A DNA stretch of 64,000 nucleotides from Pseudanabaena sp. SR411. Its GTDB lineage: Bacteria; Cyanobacteriota; Cyanobacteriia; Pseudanabaenales; Pseudanabaenaceae. The stretch spans positions 62,001 through 126,000 of the forward strand of contig NZ_NDHW01000037.1 of assembly GCF_002251945.1 (NCBI RefSeq), written 5' to 3'. The notes below the pieces were generated by a model. That model ran no database searches and was not told the DNA's origin. It saw only the letters and a list, made by a program, of their open reading frames with translations. The translations under genes and the position numbers were made by a program. This document shows, piece by piece, positions 1 through 8,021 of the stretch (position 1 is the stretch's first letter; the number at the start of each line of letters is the position of its first letter).

Positions 1-1
1 C

Positions 2-1516
2 GTGATCTCCCGTGAAGATTTTCATCGCACCTTTGACAATATTGTTCAATTTCAAGTTAACAAGAGTGCTAAGGCTGAAGGAGCAATCAGCGACGAAGAT
101 CTCCAAGTTAAAGATGATGTTTTTAGCGAAGATATCACTGGCGCAGATGATGGCGATGAACTCATGGTGGGCGGCGAAAATTCCGCTCCAATCATCAGTC
201 TCGTCGATAAAATTCTCGTTAAAGCGCTCAAAGAAGGATGTTCAGATATCCACATCGAGCCACAAGAAAAAGACCTTTGCATCCGTCTTCGTAAAGATGG
301 CGTACTGCGCGAATACTTCTTCCTGAGTGAAGGCAAGCGCTTACCACGTAACATCGTCAATGCTGTCATCTCGCGCTTTAAGATTATCTCCAACCTGAAT
401 ATTGCTGAAAAGCGCGTCCCTCAAGATGGCAAACTGAAGCGCAACTTCCAAGGTCGGCGGGTGGATTTCCGCGTCAATACCTGTCCCACTCAAAATGGGG
501 AAAAAGTAGTTTTGCGGATTCTGGATAACTCCAATACGCAGCTTGGACTCAACAAGCTGATCAGCGATCCTGAAAGCTTGGAACTGATGCAAAGCTTTGC
601 CAAACGCCCCTATGGATTGATCTTGGTTACAGGTCCCACAGGTTCAGGCAAGACTACCACCCTATACTCGACTCTTGCTGAATGTAATGATCCTGGTATC
701 AACATCAGTACTGCTGAAGATCCTGTTGAATATAACTTACCTGGTTTGACTCAGTGCCAAGTCCTGCGTGAAAAGGGGATGACCTTTGCCAGCATTCTCC
801 GCGCCTTCTTACGGCAAGATCCTGACGTAATCCTTGTTGGTGAAACACGAGATGCGGAAACAGCGAAAACGGCGATCGAGGCGGCGCTAACAGGTCACTT
901 AGTTCTCACGACACTACACACCAACGATGCACCTAGCAGTATTGCTCGCCTCGAAGAAATGGGCGTAGAGCCATTTATGGCAAGCACCGCGATCATTGGT
1001 GTTCTTGCCCAACGTCTACTTCGCCGAATCTGTGACAACTGCCGCATTCCTTACAATCCTAGCCAAGAAGAACTCGATCGCTTCGGGTTACCCAGCAGCG
1101 ATCTTGAAAGAACCTTCTACCGAGCCAATATCGTCAACCGCGATGCCATGCTGCCCGGACAACGAGTATGTCCAAAATGTAGTGGTTCTGGGTACAAAGG
1201 GCGTGCAGGGGTATACGAGATCATGAAAATGACCGAACGCTTGCAAAGTGCGATCAACAAAGGTGCAACTACCGAAGTAATCAAAGAAATTGCTGTCCAA
1301 GAGGGCATGAAAACTCTTATGGCATACGCCTTTGACTTGGTACGACAAGGAGCAACTACTCTAGATGAGGTGCTGCGAGTTGTATATACAGACAAAGGAC
1401 GTGAAGCAGAAGAACGCGCCCGACGCGGCAAAGGACTGGAATGTGACAACTGTGATGCTATGCTCACACCCGAAACAATTGAATGCCCGTACTGCACCAC
1501 GCCGAGAACTTTCTAG
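2..1516 (+). CDS. pilB: Type IV pilus extension ATPase PilB (5' end truncated by window edge)
   Basis: PilB is the cytoplasmic hexameric ATPase that powers pilus extension, used in cyanobacterial motility and DNA uptake. The reading frame is open at the window edge. About 504 residues are visible, so roughly the first quarter of the usual ~670 residues is missing and no start can be assigned. Visible in order are the N2 domain, Walker A GPTGSGKTT near residue 210, an Asp box (DPDVILVGETRD) near 273, the His box around TTLHTND, and a four-cysteine zinc module (CDNC near 344, CPKC near 390). A second zinc-ribbon-like tail (CDNC/CPYC) ends the protein. It is followed by pilT and pilC in the usual cyanobacterial order. 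The family call is certain. Confidence 0.96.
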   Translation: MISREDFHRTFDNIVQFQVNKSAKAEGAISDEDLQVKDDVFSEDITGADDGDELMVGGENSAPIISLVDKILVKALKEGCSDIHIEPQEKDLCIRLRKDGVLREYFFLSEGKRLPRNIVNAVISRFKIISNLNIAEKRVPQDGKLKRNFQGRRVDFRVNTCPTQNGEKVVLRILDNSNTQLGLNKLISDPESLELMQSFAKRPYGLILVTGPTGSGKTTTLYSTLAECNDPGINISTAEDPVEYNLPGLTQCQVLREKGMTFASILRAFLRQDPDVILVGETRDAETAKTAIEAALTGHLVLTTLHTNDAPSSIARLEEMGVEPFMASTAIIGVLAQRLLRRICDNCRIPYNPSQEELDRFGLPSSDLERTFYRANIVNRDAMLPGQRVCPKCSGSGYKGRAGVYEIMKMTERLQSAINKGATTEVIKEIAVQEGMKTLMAYAFDLVRQGATTLDEVLRVVYTDKGREAEERARRGKGLECDNCDAMLTPETIECPYCTTPRTF

Positions 1517-1518
1517 AT

Positions 1519-1558
1519 AGTATTTGAGCCTTGCGCGAAGCGCAAGGCTCAAATACTG
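1519..1558. terminator. Perfect 18-bp stem-loop between pilB and pilT
   Basis: A perfect inverted repeat with 18-nt arms and a GAA loop begins 3 nt after the pilB stop; the core is TTGCGC-GAA-GCGCAA. A short T-run follows. It could attenuate or stabilise the pilB 3' end ahead of pilT. It belongs to the hairpin family described in the findings. Confidence 0.75.
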
Positions 1559-1630
1559 GTTTTAAAGTTTGCGCTTATCGCAGTTTTTAGAGGCTATATA
1601 GGGAACCATGCAATTAATTAGGATTAGATC

Positions 1631-1635
1631 AGGAG
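1631..1635 (+). promoter_or_regulatory. Shine-Dalgarno of pilT
   Basis: AGGAG sits 11 nt before the ATG at 1647 and supports that start. The ATG two codons later, at 1653, is less well placed. Confidence 0.6.
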
Positions 1636-1646
1636 AATAGCCCGCT

Positions 1647-2807
1647 ATGGTAATGGACTACATCATTGAAGACTTGATGGAAGAGGTGGTAGAACGTAAA
1701 GGTTCTGACCTCCACATCTCCGCAGGGCTGCCCCCTTACATTCGTATTAATGGTCACCTCACCCGTACCGATCGAGATCCGCTGACCCCTGAAGAATGTC
1801 AGCGCTTGATTTTTGCGATGCTGAATAACAATCAGCGTAAAGCTCTCGAACAAAACTGGGAGCTAGACTGCTCCTATGGGGTTAAGGGACTCGCCAGATT
1901 TCGGGTTAATGTTTATAAAGATCGGGGAACCTATGCTGCTTGCCTACGGGCGCTTTCTTCTAAGATTCCCGACATGGACGATCTCAACTTACCACCGATT
2001 GTGCGTGAACTGAGTGAAAAGCCGCGTGGACTAGTGTTAGTTACGGGACCAACGGGTTCGGGTAAAACCACGACCTTAGCCGCGATGATCCAAACGATCA
2101 ACAAAACTCGCGCCGAACATATTCTCACGGTTGAAGATCCGATTGAATTTGTCTATGAATCCGTAAAAAGTGTAATCCACCAGCGTCAAGTTGGGGAAGA
2201 TACTAAAACCTTTGCAAATGCATTAAAAGCAGCGCTGAGAGAAGATCCAGATGTAATTCTCGTCGGAGAAATGCGTGACTTAGAAACGATTCAGCTAGCC
2301 GTATCTGCTGCTGAAACAGGACATCTTGTATTTGGGACATTACATACCAGTTCCGCTTCTCAGACTGTAGATCGCATGGTGGATGTATTCCCACCAGAGC
2401 AACAAGGACAAATTCGGGTTCAACTTTCTAACTCCCTTGTGGCTGTATTGAGCCAAACTCTTGTCCAGCGACATAATCCACAACCAGGGCAGTTTGGGCG
2501 CGTGATGGCTCAGGAAATTATGGTGGTAACGCCTGCGATTTCTAACCTCATCCGTGAAGGTAAAACTGCACAAATGTATGGCTTTATCCAAACGGGTGGT
2601 AAAGAATCAATGCAAACTCTGGAATCGGTGTTGGCAAAGTTATATCTGGATGGCGACATCACTTTTGAAGCAGCAATGTCTAAAACTTCGCGTCCTGAAG
2701 AATTATTGCGTGTAGTTGGACCAAATCCTGCTCCTGTGATGAAACGAAAAGCAACGGGAGATTTGCGATCGCCAGATATGATCAAGTCGCGATCAATCAG
2801 TGGCTAA
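1647..2807 (+). CDS. pilT: Type IV pilus retraction ATPase PilT
   Basis: PilT is the hexameric ATPase that depolymerises pili, giving twitching and phototactic motility. The 386 residues show the N-terminal PAS-like domain, Walker A GPTGSGKTT near residue 133, the Asp box around DPDVILVGEMRD near 200, and the His box near HLVFGTLHT. The C-terminal AIRNLIRE-like retraction motif is present as AISNLIREGK. The protein is slightly longer than many PilT proteins because of a basic, disordered tail after the last helix. The gene follows pilB by about 130 bp, with a hairpin in between, and precedes pilC by 45 bp, so the three probably form one operon. Confidence 0.97.
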   Translation: MVMDYIIEDLMEEVVERKGSDLHISAGLPPYIRINGHLTRTDRDPLTPEECQRLIFAMLNNNQRKALEQNWELDCSYGVKGLARFRVNVYKDRGTYAACLRALSSKIPDMDDLNLPPIVRELSEKPRGLVLVTGPTGSGKTTTLAAMIQTINKTRAEHILTVEDPIEFVYESVKSVIHQRQVGEDTKTFANALKAALREDPDVILVGEMRDLETIQLAVSAAETGHLVFGTLHTSSASQTVDRMVDVFPPEQQGQIRVQLSNSLVAVLSQTLVQRHNPQPGQFGRVMAQEIMVVTPAISNLIREGKTAQMYGFIQTGGKESMQTLESVLAKLYLDGDITFEAAMSKTSRPEELLRVVGPNPAPVMKRKATGDLRSPDMIKSRSISG

Positions 2808-2837
2808 TCTAATAGTTTTCAATCCATAATTCCTATT

Positions 2838-2845
2838 AAAGGAGG
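2838..2845 (+). promoter_or_regulatory. Strong Shine-Dalgarno of pilC
   Basis: AAAGGAGG lies 7 nt before the ATG at 2853. It is the most canonical ribosome binding site noticed in the window and fixes the pilC start. Confidence 0.75.
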
Positions 2846-2852
2846 TGCAATC

Positions 2853-4061
2853 ATGGCAAAGTTTAAGGGAACGCTCAAAGACTCCCAAGGCAGGTCAGTA
2901 CAGCAGACAATGGTTGCTGTAACAGTCAAAGAAGCCCGTGAGACTTGGAAGCAGAAAGGCTTTGTTGTTCAAGACATCAAAGAAGTGAAAGGCGGCTTTG
3001 ATTTTGCTGGCTTCACGATGAAAAAAGTTTCAGTCAAGGACTTAGCTTTGTTCTCCCGACAATTAGCAACCTTGGTCAATGCTGGTGTATCGATGGTACG
3101 TGGTTTAGGGGTAATGTGCGATCAATGTTCTAACCCTAGACTCAAAATTGCCCTCACCGAAGTTCTTGACGATGTGCAGCAAGGTACTAACTTCTCGGAC
3201 GCATTGCGTAAGCACCCGAAGGTATTCGACAAGTTGTACTGTGCCATGGTGCAAGCAGGTGAAACGGGTGGTGTACTTGATGATGTTTTAGCCCGTCTAG
3301 CCACCTTACTTGAAGATTCGGCACGCTTAACTAACCAGATTAAATCAGCGATGACCTATCCAATTGTGGTTTCATCGATCGCCGTTTTAATCTTCTTAGC
3401 GATGTGTATTTTCATTATTCCTGTATTTGATGGCGTATTCAAAAGCTTAGGTGGTGAATTACCTGCATTTACGCAAATATTGGTAAATATCAGTAACTTC
3501 TTAAAGAGTCCTTCGGTACTAATCATCCCAGTTATTATTGTTGTCTCTGGTTTTGTTTATAACCGTGTTTATGCAACTCCTGCTGGTAAGCTCTACCTTG
3601 ATGGTGTTTTCTTGAAGTTGCCTTTGTTTGGTGATCTTGTTGTTAAAACTGCGGTGGCTCGATTTGCACGGACTTTTGGTTCACTCTCCCGTGCAGGTGT
3701 ACCAATTTTGGCTTCTCTCGAAATTACGGCGGAAACCGCAGGTAATTTGGTGATTTCTAATGCGATCGATTCAGCACGAAATGCTGTAAGAGAAGGTGGT
3801 CAAATTGCACCTGCAATGGAAAAGACAGAAGTATTTCCTGTAATGGCTTTGCAAATGGTCAGTATCGGTGAAGAAACTGGTGAAATTGACAAGATGCTTA
3901 TGAAGGTCGCTGACTTTTATGAGAATGAAGTTGAAGAAGCGGTAAAGGCTCTTACAAGTTTAATGGAACCATTGATGATCGTTGTCCTCGGTGGCATGGT
4001 TGGTTCGATTATTGTCGGGATGTACTTACCGATTTTCTCGATTATGGACAAAATCAAATAA
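2853..4061 (+). CDS. pilC: Type IV pilus inner-membrane platform protein PilC
   Basis: PilC is the polytopic inner-membrane protein that couples the PilB/PilT motors to pilin assembly. The 402-residue protein has the duplicated T2SSF (GspF) architecture. One helical domain covers about residues 65-190 (ALFSRQLATLVNAG) and ends in a membrane segment. A second covers about 270-395 (ARFARTFGSLSRAG) and ends in a membrane segment near the C terminus. Length and motifs fit the family. It is the last gene of the pilBTC cluster; a strong intrinsic terminator follows immediately and is shared with the convergent miaA gene. Confidence 0.96.
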   Translation: MAKFKGTLKDSQGRSVQQTMVAVTVKEARETWKQKGFVVQDIKEVKGGFDFAGFTMKKVSVKDLALFSRQLATLVNAGVSMVRGLGVMCDQCSNPRLKIALTEVLDDVQQGTNFSDALRKHPKVFDKLYCAMVQAGETGGVLDDVLARLATLLEDSARLTNQIKSAMTYPIVVSSIAVLIFLAMCIFIIPVFDGVFKSLGGELPAFTQILVNISNFLKSPSVLIIPVIIVVSGFVYNRVYATPAGKLYLDGVFLKLPLFGDLVVKTAVARFARTFGSLSRAGVPILASLEITAETAGNLVISNAIDSARNAVREGGQIAPAMEKTEVFPVMALQMVSIGEETGEIDKMLMKVADFYENEVEEAVKALTSLMEPLMIVVLGGMVGSIIVGMYLPIFSIMDKIK

Positions 4062-4062
4062 T

Positions 4063-4093
4063 AAAAAAAGCCCTGCTACTCAGGGCTTTTTTT
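4063..4093. terminator. Bidirectional intrinsic terminator, pilC/miaA
   Basis: An A-run, a GCCCTG...CAGGGC stem and a T-run form a symmetric terminator between convergent genes. It starts just after the pilC stop and overlaps the miaA stop at 4092-4094. Confidence 0.9.
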
Positions 4094-5006
4094 ATAACAT
4101 TGCGATCGCCTCTTCCCAATTACATCCCGATCGCACCCAATGAATTGGCAAATTACCATTGCCAGAGCCACGAAACCATGTACGTTGACGTTTAGCAAAT
4201 TGGCAGGTATGCGTAACTGTGAGTAGTTTGGCGGTTTCCAGATCGGTTTTATTATCTAAATAATCAGACATCTCACCATAGCCCAAAGTTCTTAAAATCG
4301 GTAAATCCTTTCCATAACGCTGCTGTAAATCGCGAATTTCGTCTAGCCAACCATTCAGGAGCATCTGTTCAGTGCGATCGCTAACTAACTTGCGATAAGC
4401 ATCCAGATCGTCACATTCCAAGCCAATCTGTACAATTGGATAACTAGGTGGCTGCTCGTATTGTTGCTCTGAAAGAGGCTGTCCCGTCACATAAAAAACC
4501 TCTAGCGATCGCCAAGTTCTAATTTGATCATTGGCATGAATTTTGGTAGCACCCACAGGATCAACCTGTTTTAAAACTTGATAGCAGTAGGGTTGCCCTA
4601 ATTCCTCAAATTGCGATCGCAGTTCAGGCTGAGGCGCGACTCTAGGAATCTTTAGCCCTGCTGTAATTGCCTTAATATACAAACCTGAGCCACCCACCAA
4701 AATCGGCGTAACTCCCTGAGTATGAAACTTCGCGATTAACGTTTGGGCTTGATCTTGATAATCCGCCAATGTCAAAGTTTGATCAGGTTCAATAATATCG
4801 ATTAAGTAATGGGGTACGCCTTGACGTTCTGCAATAGTTGGTTTTGCTGTGCCAATATCTAAATGTCGATAAACTTGGCGAGAATCGGCACTCAAAATTG
4901 GTGCATTTAGGTGCTTGGCAAGCGCGATCGCCAGACTAGTTTTCCCCGTAGCAGTTGCTCCTAAAATCACAATTAAACCAACAGGTTGTTTTATAGATTC
5001 CATCAT
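4092..5006 (-). CDS. miaA: tRNA dimethylallyltransferase MiaA
   Basis: MiaA transfers a dimethylallyl group to N6 of A37 in tRNAs that read UNN codons, the first step towards ms2i6A. The 304-residue protein has an N-terminal P-loop (GATATGKTS, about residues 16-24), the SADSRQVY motif near 39-46 and the GGSGLY motif near 103-108. The C-terminal TCQFAKRQRTWFR segment is typical of the family. Two adjacent ATG codons begin the frame and either could be used. The gene is monocistronic, convergent with pilC and divergent from the pentapeptide gene. Confidence 0.96.
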   Translation of the reverse strand: MMESIKQPVGLIVILGATATGKTSLAIALAKHLNAPILSADSRQVYRHLDIGTAKPTIAERQGVPHYLIDIIEPDQTLTLADYQDQAQTLIAKFHTQGVTPILVGGSGLYIKAITAGLKIPRVAPQPELRSQFEELGQPYCYQVLKQVDPVGATKIHANDQIRTWRSLEVFYVTGQPLSEQQYEQPPSYPIVQIGLECDDLDAYRKLVSDRTEQMLLNGWLDEIRDLQQRYGKDLPILRTLGYGEMSDYLDNKTDLETAKLLTVTHTCQFAKRQRTWFRGSGNGNLPIHWVRSGCNWEEAIAML

Positions 5007-5080
5007 TGGTTAAGAATAGTGACGACATATATAGCAGAACGAATACGAAATAAATTGCAGCGATAATAGATGTATAGCAT

Positions 5081-5098
5081 TCCTCGTATATGAGGAGG
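5081..5098 (+). promoter_or_regulatory. Ribosome binding site partly inside a small hairpin
   Basis: GAGGAGG (5092-5098) precedes the ATG at 5104. Its first five bases can pair with TCCTC at 5081-5085 across a 6-nt loop, so the site could be partly masked in the mRNA. Direct observation; regulation is only a possibility. Confidence 0.4.
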
Positions 5099-5103
5099 GC
5101 AAA

Positions 5104-5568
5104 ATGAAAACTAAATTAGTTGCAATTTTGGCTGTGATTGGAATTGGGTGGGCTATGCCTGTAGAAGCCTATGACCCTGTCGAAGTTCAACAACTACTCC
5201 AAACCAAACAATGTGCAGGTTGCGATTTAACTAACGCAAATCTAGCGGGTACTGATTTGAGCCAATCGCACTTAATCGGTGCATCTCTAATGGGAGCAAA
5301 CCTAAGCGGGGCTAATCTCACCAACGCTAACTTGGAAGGTGCTGATCTTACAGGTGCAAAACTGGAAACAACCAATCTTACCAAAGCTTTTCTAACCGAT
5401 GCCATTCTCAATGACACCAATTTAAAGGGTGCTAACTTTACTAACGCTGTGTTAATCCATGCGAACTTGCGCAGGGCTAACATCAACAATACCATCTTCA
5501 AAAATGCCAACGTGAACGGTGCTGACTTTACTGGCACAAATTACAGTCTAGCTACCACTGAGGAATAA
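5104..5568 (+). CDS. Exported pentapeptide-repeat protein
   Basis: The 154-residue protein opens with a signal peptide (MKTKLVAILAVIGIGWAMPVEA) that predicts export to the periplasm or thylakoid lumen. From about residue 38 the chain is pentapeptide repeats of the A(D/N)LXX type, about 20 in a row, which fold as a right-handed quadrilateral β-helix. A short CAGC motif sits just before the repeats (about residues 38-41). Such lumenal pentapeptide proteins are numerous in cyanobacteria and mostly of unknown function. The gene is monocistronic between miaA (divergent) and a convergent nuclease. No partner is suggested by the neighbours. Confidence 0.85.
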   Translation: MKTKLVAILAVIGIGWAMPVEAYDPVEVQQLLQTKQCAGCDLTNANLAGTDLSQSHLIGASLMGANLSGANLTNANLEGADLTGAKLETTNLTKAFLTDAILNDTNLKGANFTNAVLIHANLRRANINNTIFKNANVNGADFTGTNYSLATTEE

Positions 5569-5573
5569 TTTCC

Positions 5574-5614
5574 AGTAATTAAAAGGCGGCGCTTCGCACC
5601 GCCTTTTAATTACT
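5574..5614. terminator. 16-bp stem-loop between convergent genes
   Basis: Arms at 5574-5589 and 5599-5614 pair perfectly (16 bp) around a GC-rich 9-nt loop. The right arm includes the last codons of the convergent nuclease gene. Likely bidirectional terminator. Confidence 0.8.
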
Positions 5615-6193
5615 TAATTGGCGGCGAAAGTCTCTAGGACTAAGGCGTAATGGATTTTGAGTGTCCCAAATTCCTAGCTCTTGCAATCTTGCTTTAGATT
5701 GGGCGCGGCTGATCCTTGCGTCATACTTGACATTAGGCGAATAGGAATCAGCGATCGCTAGCCCTTCAGCCACTAAATATTGATTTACTAAAAGATTATC
5801 TTTCCAAATATAGGCAAGCAGGCGATCAGAGTTATCTTTTTGCTTGACATCAAACTCTAAAATTACTTTCTGCTCTTTAATTAAATCTGACAGACTCTGA
5901 CGAGCGCGATCGCCCCAAGGAGATTGCTCCTTAAGTGGCGCACTGATACCAAGTAATCGCACGCGCTGCACAGTCATATTTGGATTACTCACAACTGTTG
6001 CCTCAACTGTCTGACCACTGACAACTCGATTGATAATCCAGATTTCGCCATTGATCTGTTCCTTGGGTTGCATAAAGGCGATCGCTATATTGGAGATCGT
6101 CAAAAAAGCAACTAACAGCACAACCCAAATCAATAAACGCGGTGATGATTGGGCGATCGTGTCTCTTTTCCCTGTTTTAGAGTTCATAGGCAT
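5606..6193 (-). CDS. Membrane-anchored staphylococcal-nuclease-fold (SNase-like) protein
   Basis: The 195-residue protein has a hydrophobic helix at about residues 22-42, an uncleaved signal anchor, followed by an SNase/thermonuclease OB-fold domain. Motifs seen include VRLLGISAP, the RARQSL helix, VILEFD and DRLLAYIW, and then LVAEGLA. Family members are Ca2+-dependent nucleases. The LLGI-P motif replaces the usual LxGIDAPE: the conserved Asp position is Ser (GISAP), so catalytic activity is uncertain. The gene may be co-transcribed with the upstream ferredoxin gene, although a perfect 12-bp hairpin separates them. Confidence 0.8.
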   Translation of the reverse strand: MPMNSKTGKRDTIAQSSPRLLIWVVLLVAFLTISNIAIAFMQPKEQINGEIWIINRVVSGQTVEATVVSNPNMTVQRVRLLGISAPLKEQSPWGDRARQSLSDLIKEQKVILEFDVKQKDNSDRLLAYIWKDNLLVNQYLVAEGLAIADSYSPNVKYDARISRAQSKARLQELGIWDTQNPLRLSPRDFRRQLSN

Positions 6194-6202
6194 AATTCAA
6201 AG

Positions 6203-6229
6203 CATAAAGGGCGCAAAGCGCCCTTTATG
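6203..6229. terminator. Perfect 12-bp stem-loop, core GGCGC-AAA-GCGCC
   Basis: Arms CATAAAGGGCGC and its complement flank an AAA loop just downstream of the ferredoxin gene. Probable terminator or processing hairpin. Confidence 0.75.
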
Positions 6230-6233
6230 TAAT

Positions 6234-6605
6234 TTAGTCATGATCGATCGGAATACCAAACTGAAACCAGTGGCGTTTGCGTTTGGCAAAAAAGTTACCA
6301 AACTGGAGCCGATAGACCTCATCTTCATCTTGGGTTTCTAAGTCTAAGTCTGACTGTGCGTAACCCGAACAAATTAGTGCATACCCCTCATCCTGCAATG
6401 TCTTGGATAAACCAATCACTTCATGCTGGTCGATTTTCCCTGATTTGACCCGCATCGCGCAAGCTGTACAAGCACCATTCAAACAGGAAAAAGGGAGTTT
6501 AATACCTTGATCTTCTAAAGAGTCAAGAATATAGCGATCGCCTTCGATATCAGCTTCATAGAGCTTATCGTTTTGGCGATCGTGAATGCGAATGTGATAG
6601 GACAT
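6234..6605 (-). CDS. Plant-type [2Fe-2S] ferredoxin-like protein
   Basis: The 123-residue protein has a β-grasp ferredoxin fold with the cluster ligands C41-x4-C46-x2-C49 and C79. It is longer than photosynthetic PetF (about 97 residues) because of a basic and aromatic C-terminal tail after residue ~95. This places it with the extended cyanobacterial ferredoxins of uncertain partner. The start lies 5 nt after the leuD stop, so the two genes are almost certainly co-transcribed. The link to leucine biosynthesis is only positional; a role in supplying electrons or cluster to the Fe-S enzyme LeuC is conceivable but unsupported here. Confidence 0.85.
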   Translation of the reverse strand: MSYHIRIHDRQNDKLYEADIEGDRYILDSLEDQGIKLPFSCLNGACTACAMRVKSGKIDQHEVIGLSKTLQDEGYALICSGYAQSDLDLETQDEDEVYRLQFGNFFAKRKRHWFQFGIPIDHD

Positions 6606-6610
6606 AGTTT

Positions 6611-7159
6611 TTACACGCGAGTAGGAATCATGCCCGTTTGCCGAGCATAATCAAATAAACCACCAGCATCAATGACAGGGCGCACATCGCCAAGGGATTT
6701 CAACACAAAGGTTTGGCCAGTGGTCTCATTAATAATGACATTATTATCAAAATCAATCGTCGCTTCTTCACCAGTCTTAAAGAGATCGACCAACCGCTCA
6801 ACGGACTCCCAAGGATATAGCTCACCCGTCGCTGTACAGTTACGGAAGAAAATTCTGGCATAGGACTGAGCAACTACCGCATCTAATCCCGCCGCACCAA
6901 GAGCGATTGGTGCATGTTCTCGCGAAGATCCGCAACCAAAGTTTTCCCCTGCGACAATAATCGAATATACAGTCTTGCTCTCACCTTCAGCAATAAAGCG
7001 ATCGTAGCGATCGGGGAGTCCAATCATCGCATAGCTTCCTAACTTCTCGTACTCATCGGGCTTAGATGGTACAAGTGTGAGATATTCCGCAGGAATAATT
7101 TGGTCAGTATCGATATTGTCATCCAATACAAACACTTTCCCCTTGATAGTCTTACTCAT
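6611..7159 (-). CDS. leuD: 3-isopropylmalate dehydratase small subunit
   Basis: LeuD is the small (swivel-domain) subunit that, with the [4Fe-4S] subunit LeuC, isomerises 2- to 3-isopropylmalate in leucine synthesis. The 182-residue protein has the N-terminal DDNIDTDQIIPAEYL motif, the GENFGCGSSREHAP signature near residues 71-84, and the FFRNC segment. Length and motifs agree with the short archaeal-type LeuD seen in cyanobacteria. leuC is not in the window. It precedes the ferredoxin gene by 5 nt. Confidence 0.93.
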   Translation of the reverse strand: MSKTIKGKVFVLDDNIDTDQIIPAEYLTLVPSKPDEYEKLGSYAMIGLPDRYDRFIAEGESKTVYSIIVAGENFGCGSSREHAPIALGAAGLDAVVAQSYARIFFRNCTATGELYPWESVERLVDLFKTGEEATIDFDNNVIINETTGQTFVLKSLGDVRPVIDAGGLFDYARQTGMIPTRV

Positions 7160-7184
7160 AATTTTTACTTATAAACTACTTACA

Positions 7185-7215
7185 AACAGAAAGAGCGCTA
7201 AGCGCTCTTTCTGTT
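7185..7215. terminator. Perfect 14-bp stem-loop, core GCGC-TAA-GCGC
   Basis: Located between the SLOG-fold gene and leuD, both on the minus strand. Arms AACAGAAAGAGCGC and complement. Probable terminator of the upstream gene. Confidence 0.75.
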
Positions 7216-7217
7216 AT

Positions 7218-7721
7218 TTAATCAAAATAAAACAGTGTGACAACCTTGCGTTGCTCTTCAGCATCCTGACAAGTTTGTAATAAAGTCTCGCTGCCATGAA
7301 ACGCAAAGCAAATCAGTTGCTGACACTTAGAAATAATTTCTTGGTTGCATCGGATACTTGCTTCAGCCAAGGATAGGGTGTCATTCTCACCATGCTCAAT
7401 TAAATGAATCACATTTTCTAGCTGTTCGCGAGATTCATAGGGCTGTCTATCGAGACTTTGAGGCAAAATTACGGTCAACAAATTGGGGTCAGCCCGCAAA
7501 GCTCCCCGAATCGCAGCAAAATTTGTACCTGTTGCACCAGAGGTAATAATACTGTTGCCAGATAGAGCCAAGGCATAGCTGAGCAGTTCGATCAGCAGTT
7601 GGTGAGTTAATGGCACATGGCGGGAGCCTAAAAACGCAATTCGCTTTGAGCCTTGCTGCTGTATCGTGGCCAGCTCTTGCAAAAAGTCGTCTAGCTTGGG
7701 TAGATTAATTGACTGAGTCAA
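7218..7721 (-). CDS. DprA/SLOG Rossmann-fold protein
   Basis: The 167-residue protein is a single Rossmann-like domain of the DprA/LOG (SLOG) type. It starts a β-strand with RIAFLGSRHVP, followed by a nucleotide-binding segment (IITSGATGTNFAAIRGAL) and a VILPQSL strand. It matches cyanobacterial proteins annotated as DNA recombination-mediator protein A. It lacks the winged-helix or SAM extensions of true DprA (about 370 residues), so a direct role in transformation is unproven. SLOG domains bind nucleotides or nucleotide-derived ligands. It lies upstream of leuD, separated by a hairpin. Confidence 0.7.
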   Translation of the reverse strand: MTQSINLPKLDDFLQELATIQQQGSKRIAFLGSRHVPLTHQLLIELLSYALALSGNSIITSGATGTNFAAIRGALRADPNLLTVILPQSLDRQPYESREQLENVIHLIEHGENDTLSLAEASIRCNQEIISKCQQLICFAFHGSETLLQTCQDAEEQRKVVTLFYFD

Positions 7722-7868
7722 ACAAATCCCTCTCGATTACTACTTACTGAACGAATACTTACACAATATCACTTAACCCTAGAGAAGCAAACTATAGAGT
7801 TAATCAAGATATGCATGTCCTGAAATATAGATGTAGTTTAATATTATTTTCACTCCCTAATGCTGTAA

Positions 7869-7969
7869 CACAAAAGCACAAAATGGCTACGCTATTTTGT
7901 GCTTTTAAAACCCTTGATGGGCTTGGTTCTCAATCCATAAAAGTGTCGTCACATTTTTATGGATTGGGA
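7869..7969. mobile_element. 101-bp double-hairpin element, copy 1
   Basis: Two hairpins in tandem, one built on ACAAAATGGC/GCTATTTTGT and one on CAATCCATAAAAGT and its complement, with the linker TTTAAAACCC. TAA flanks both ends, as in copies 2 and 3. The left terminus has drifted (CACAAAA instead of TACCAAA). It fills the 300-bp gap between the SLOG gene and hisZ; nothing else was recognised there. Confidence 0.75.
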
Positions 7970-8021
7970 TAATTGACTAACGCAGAAGCATAGAGAGAAT
8001 AATCAACAGTCCCTCTATGCT

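Noticed and set aside
5187-5537. 116-codon open frame antisense to the pentapeptide gene
   Set aside because: The repetitive plus-strand coding sequence keeps the opposite strand open; no independent evidence for a gene.
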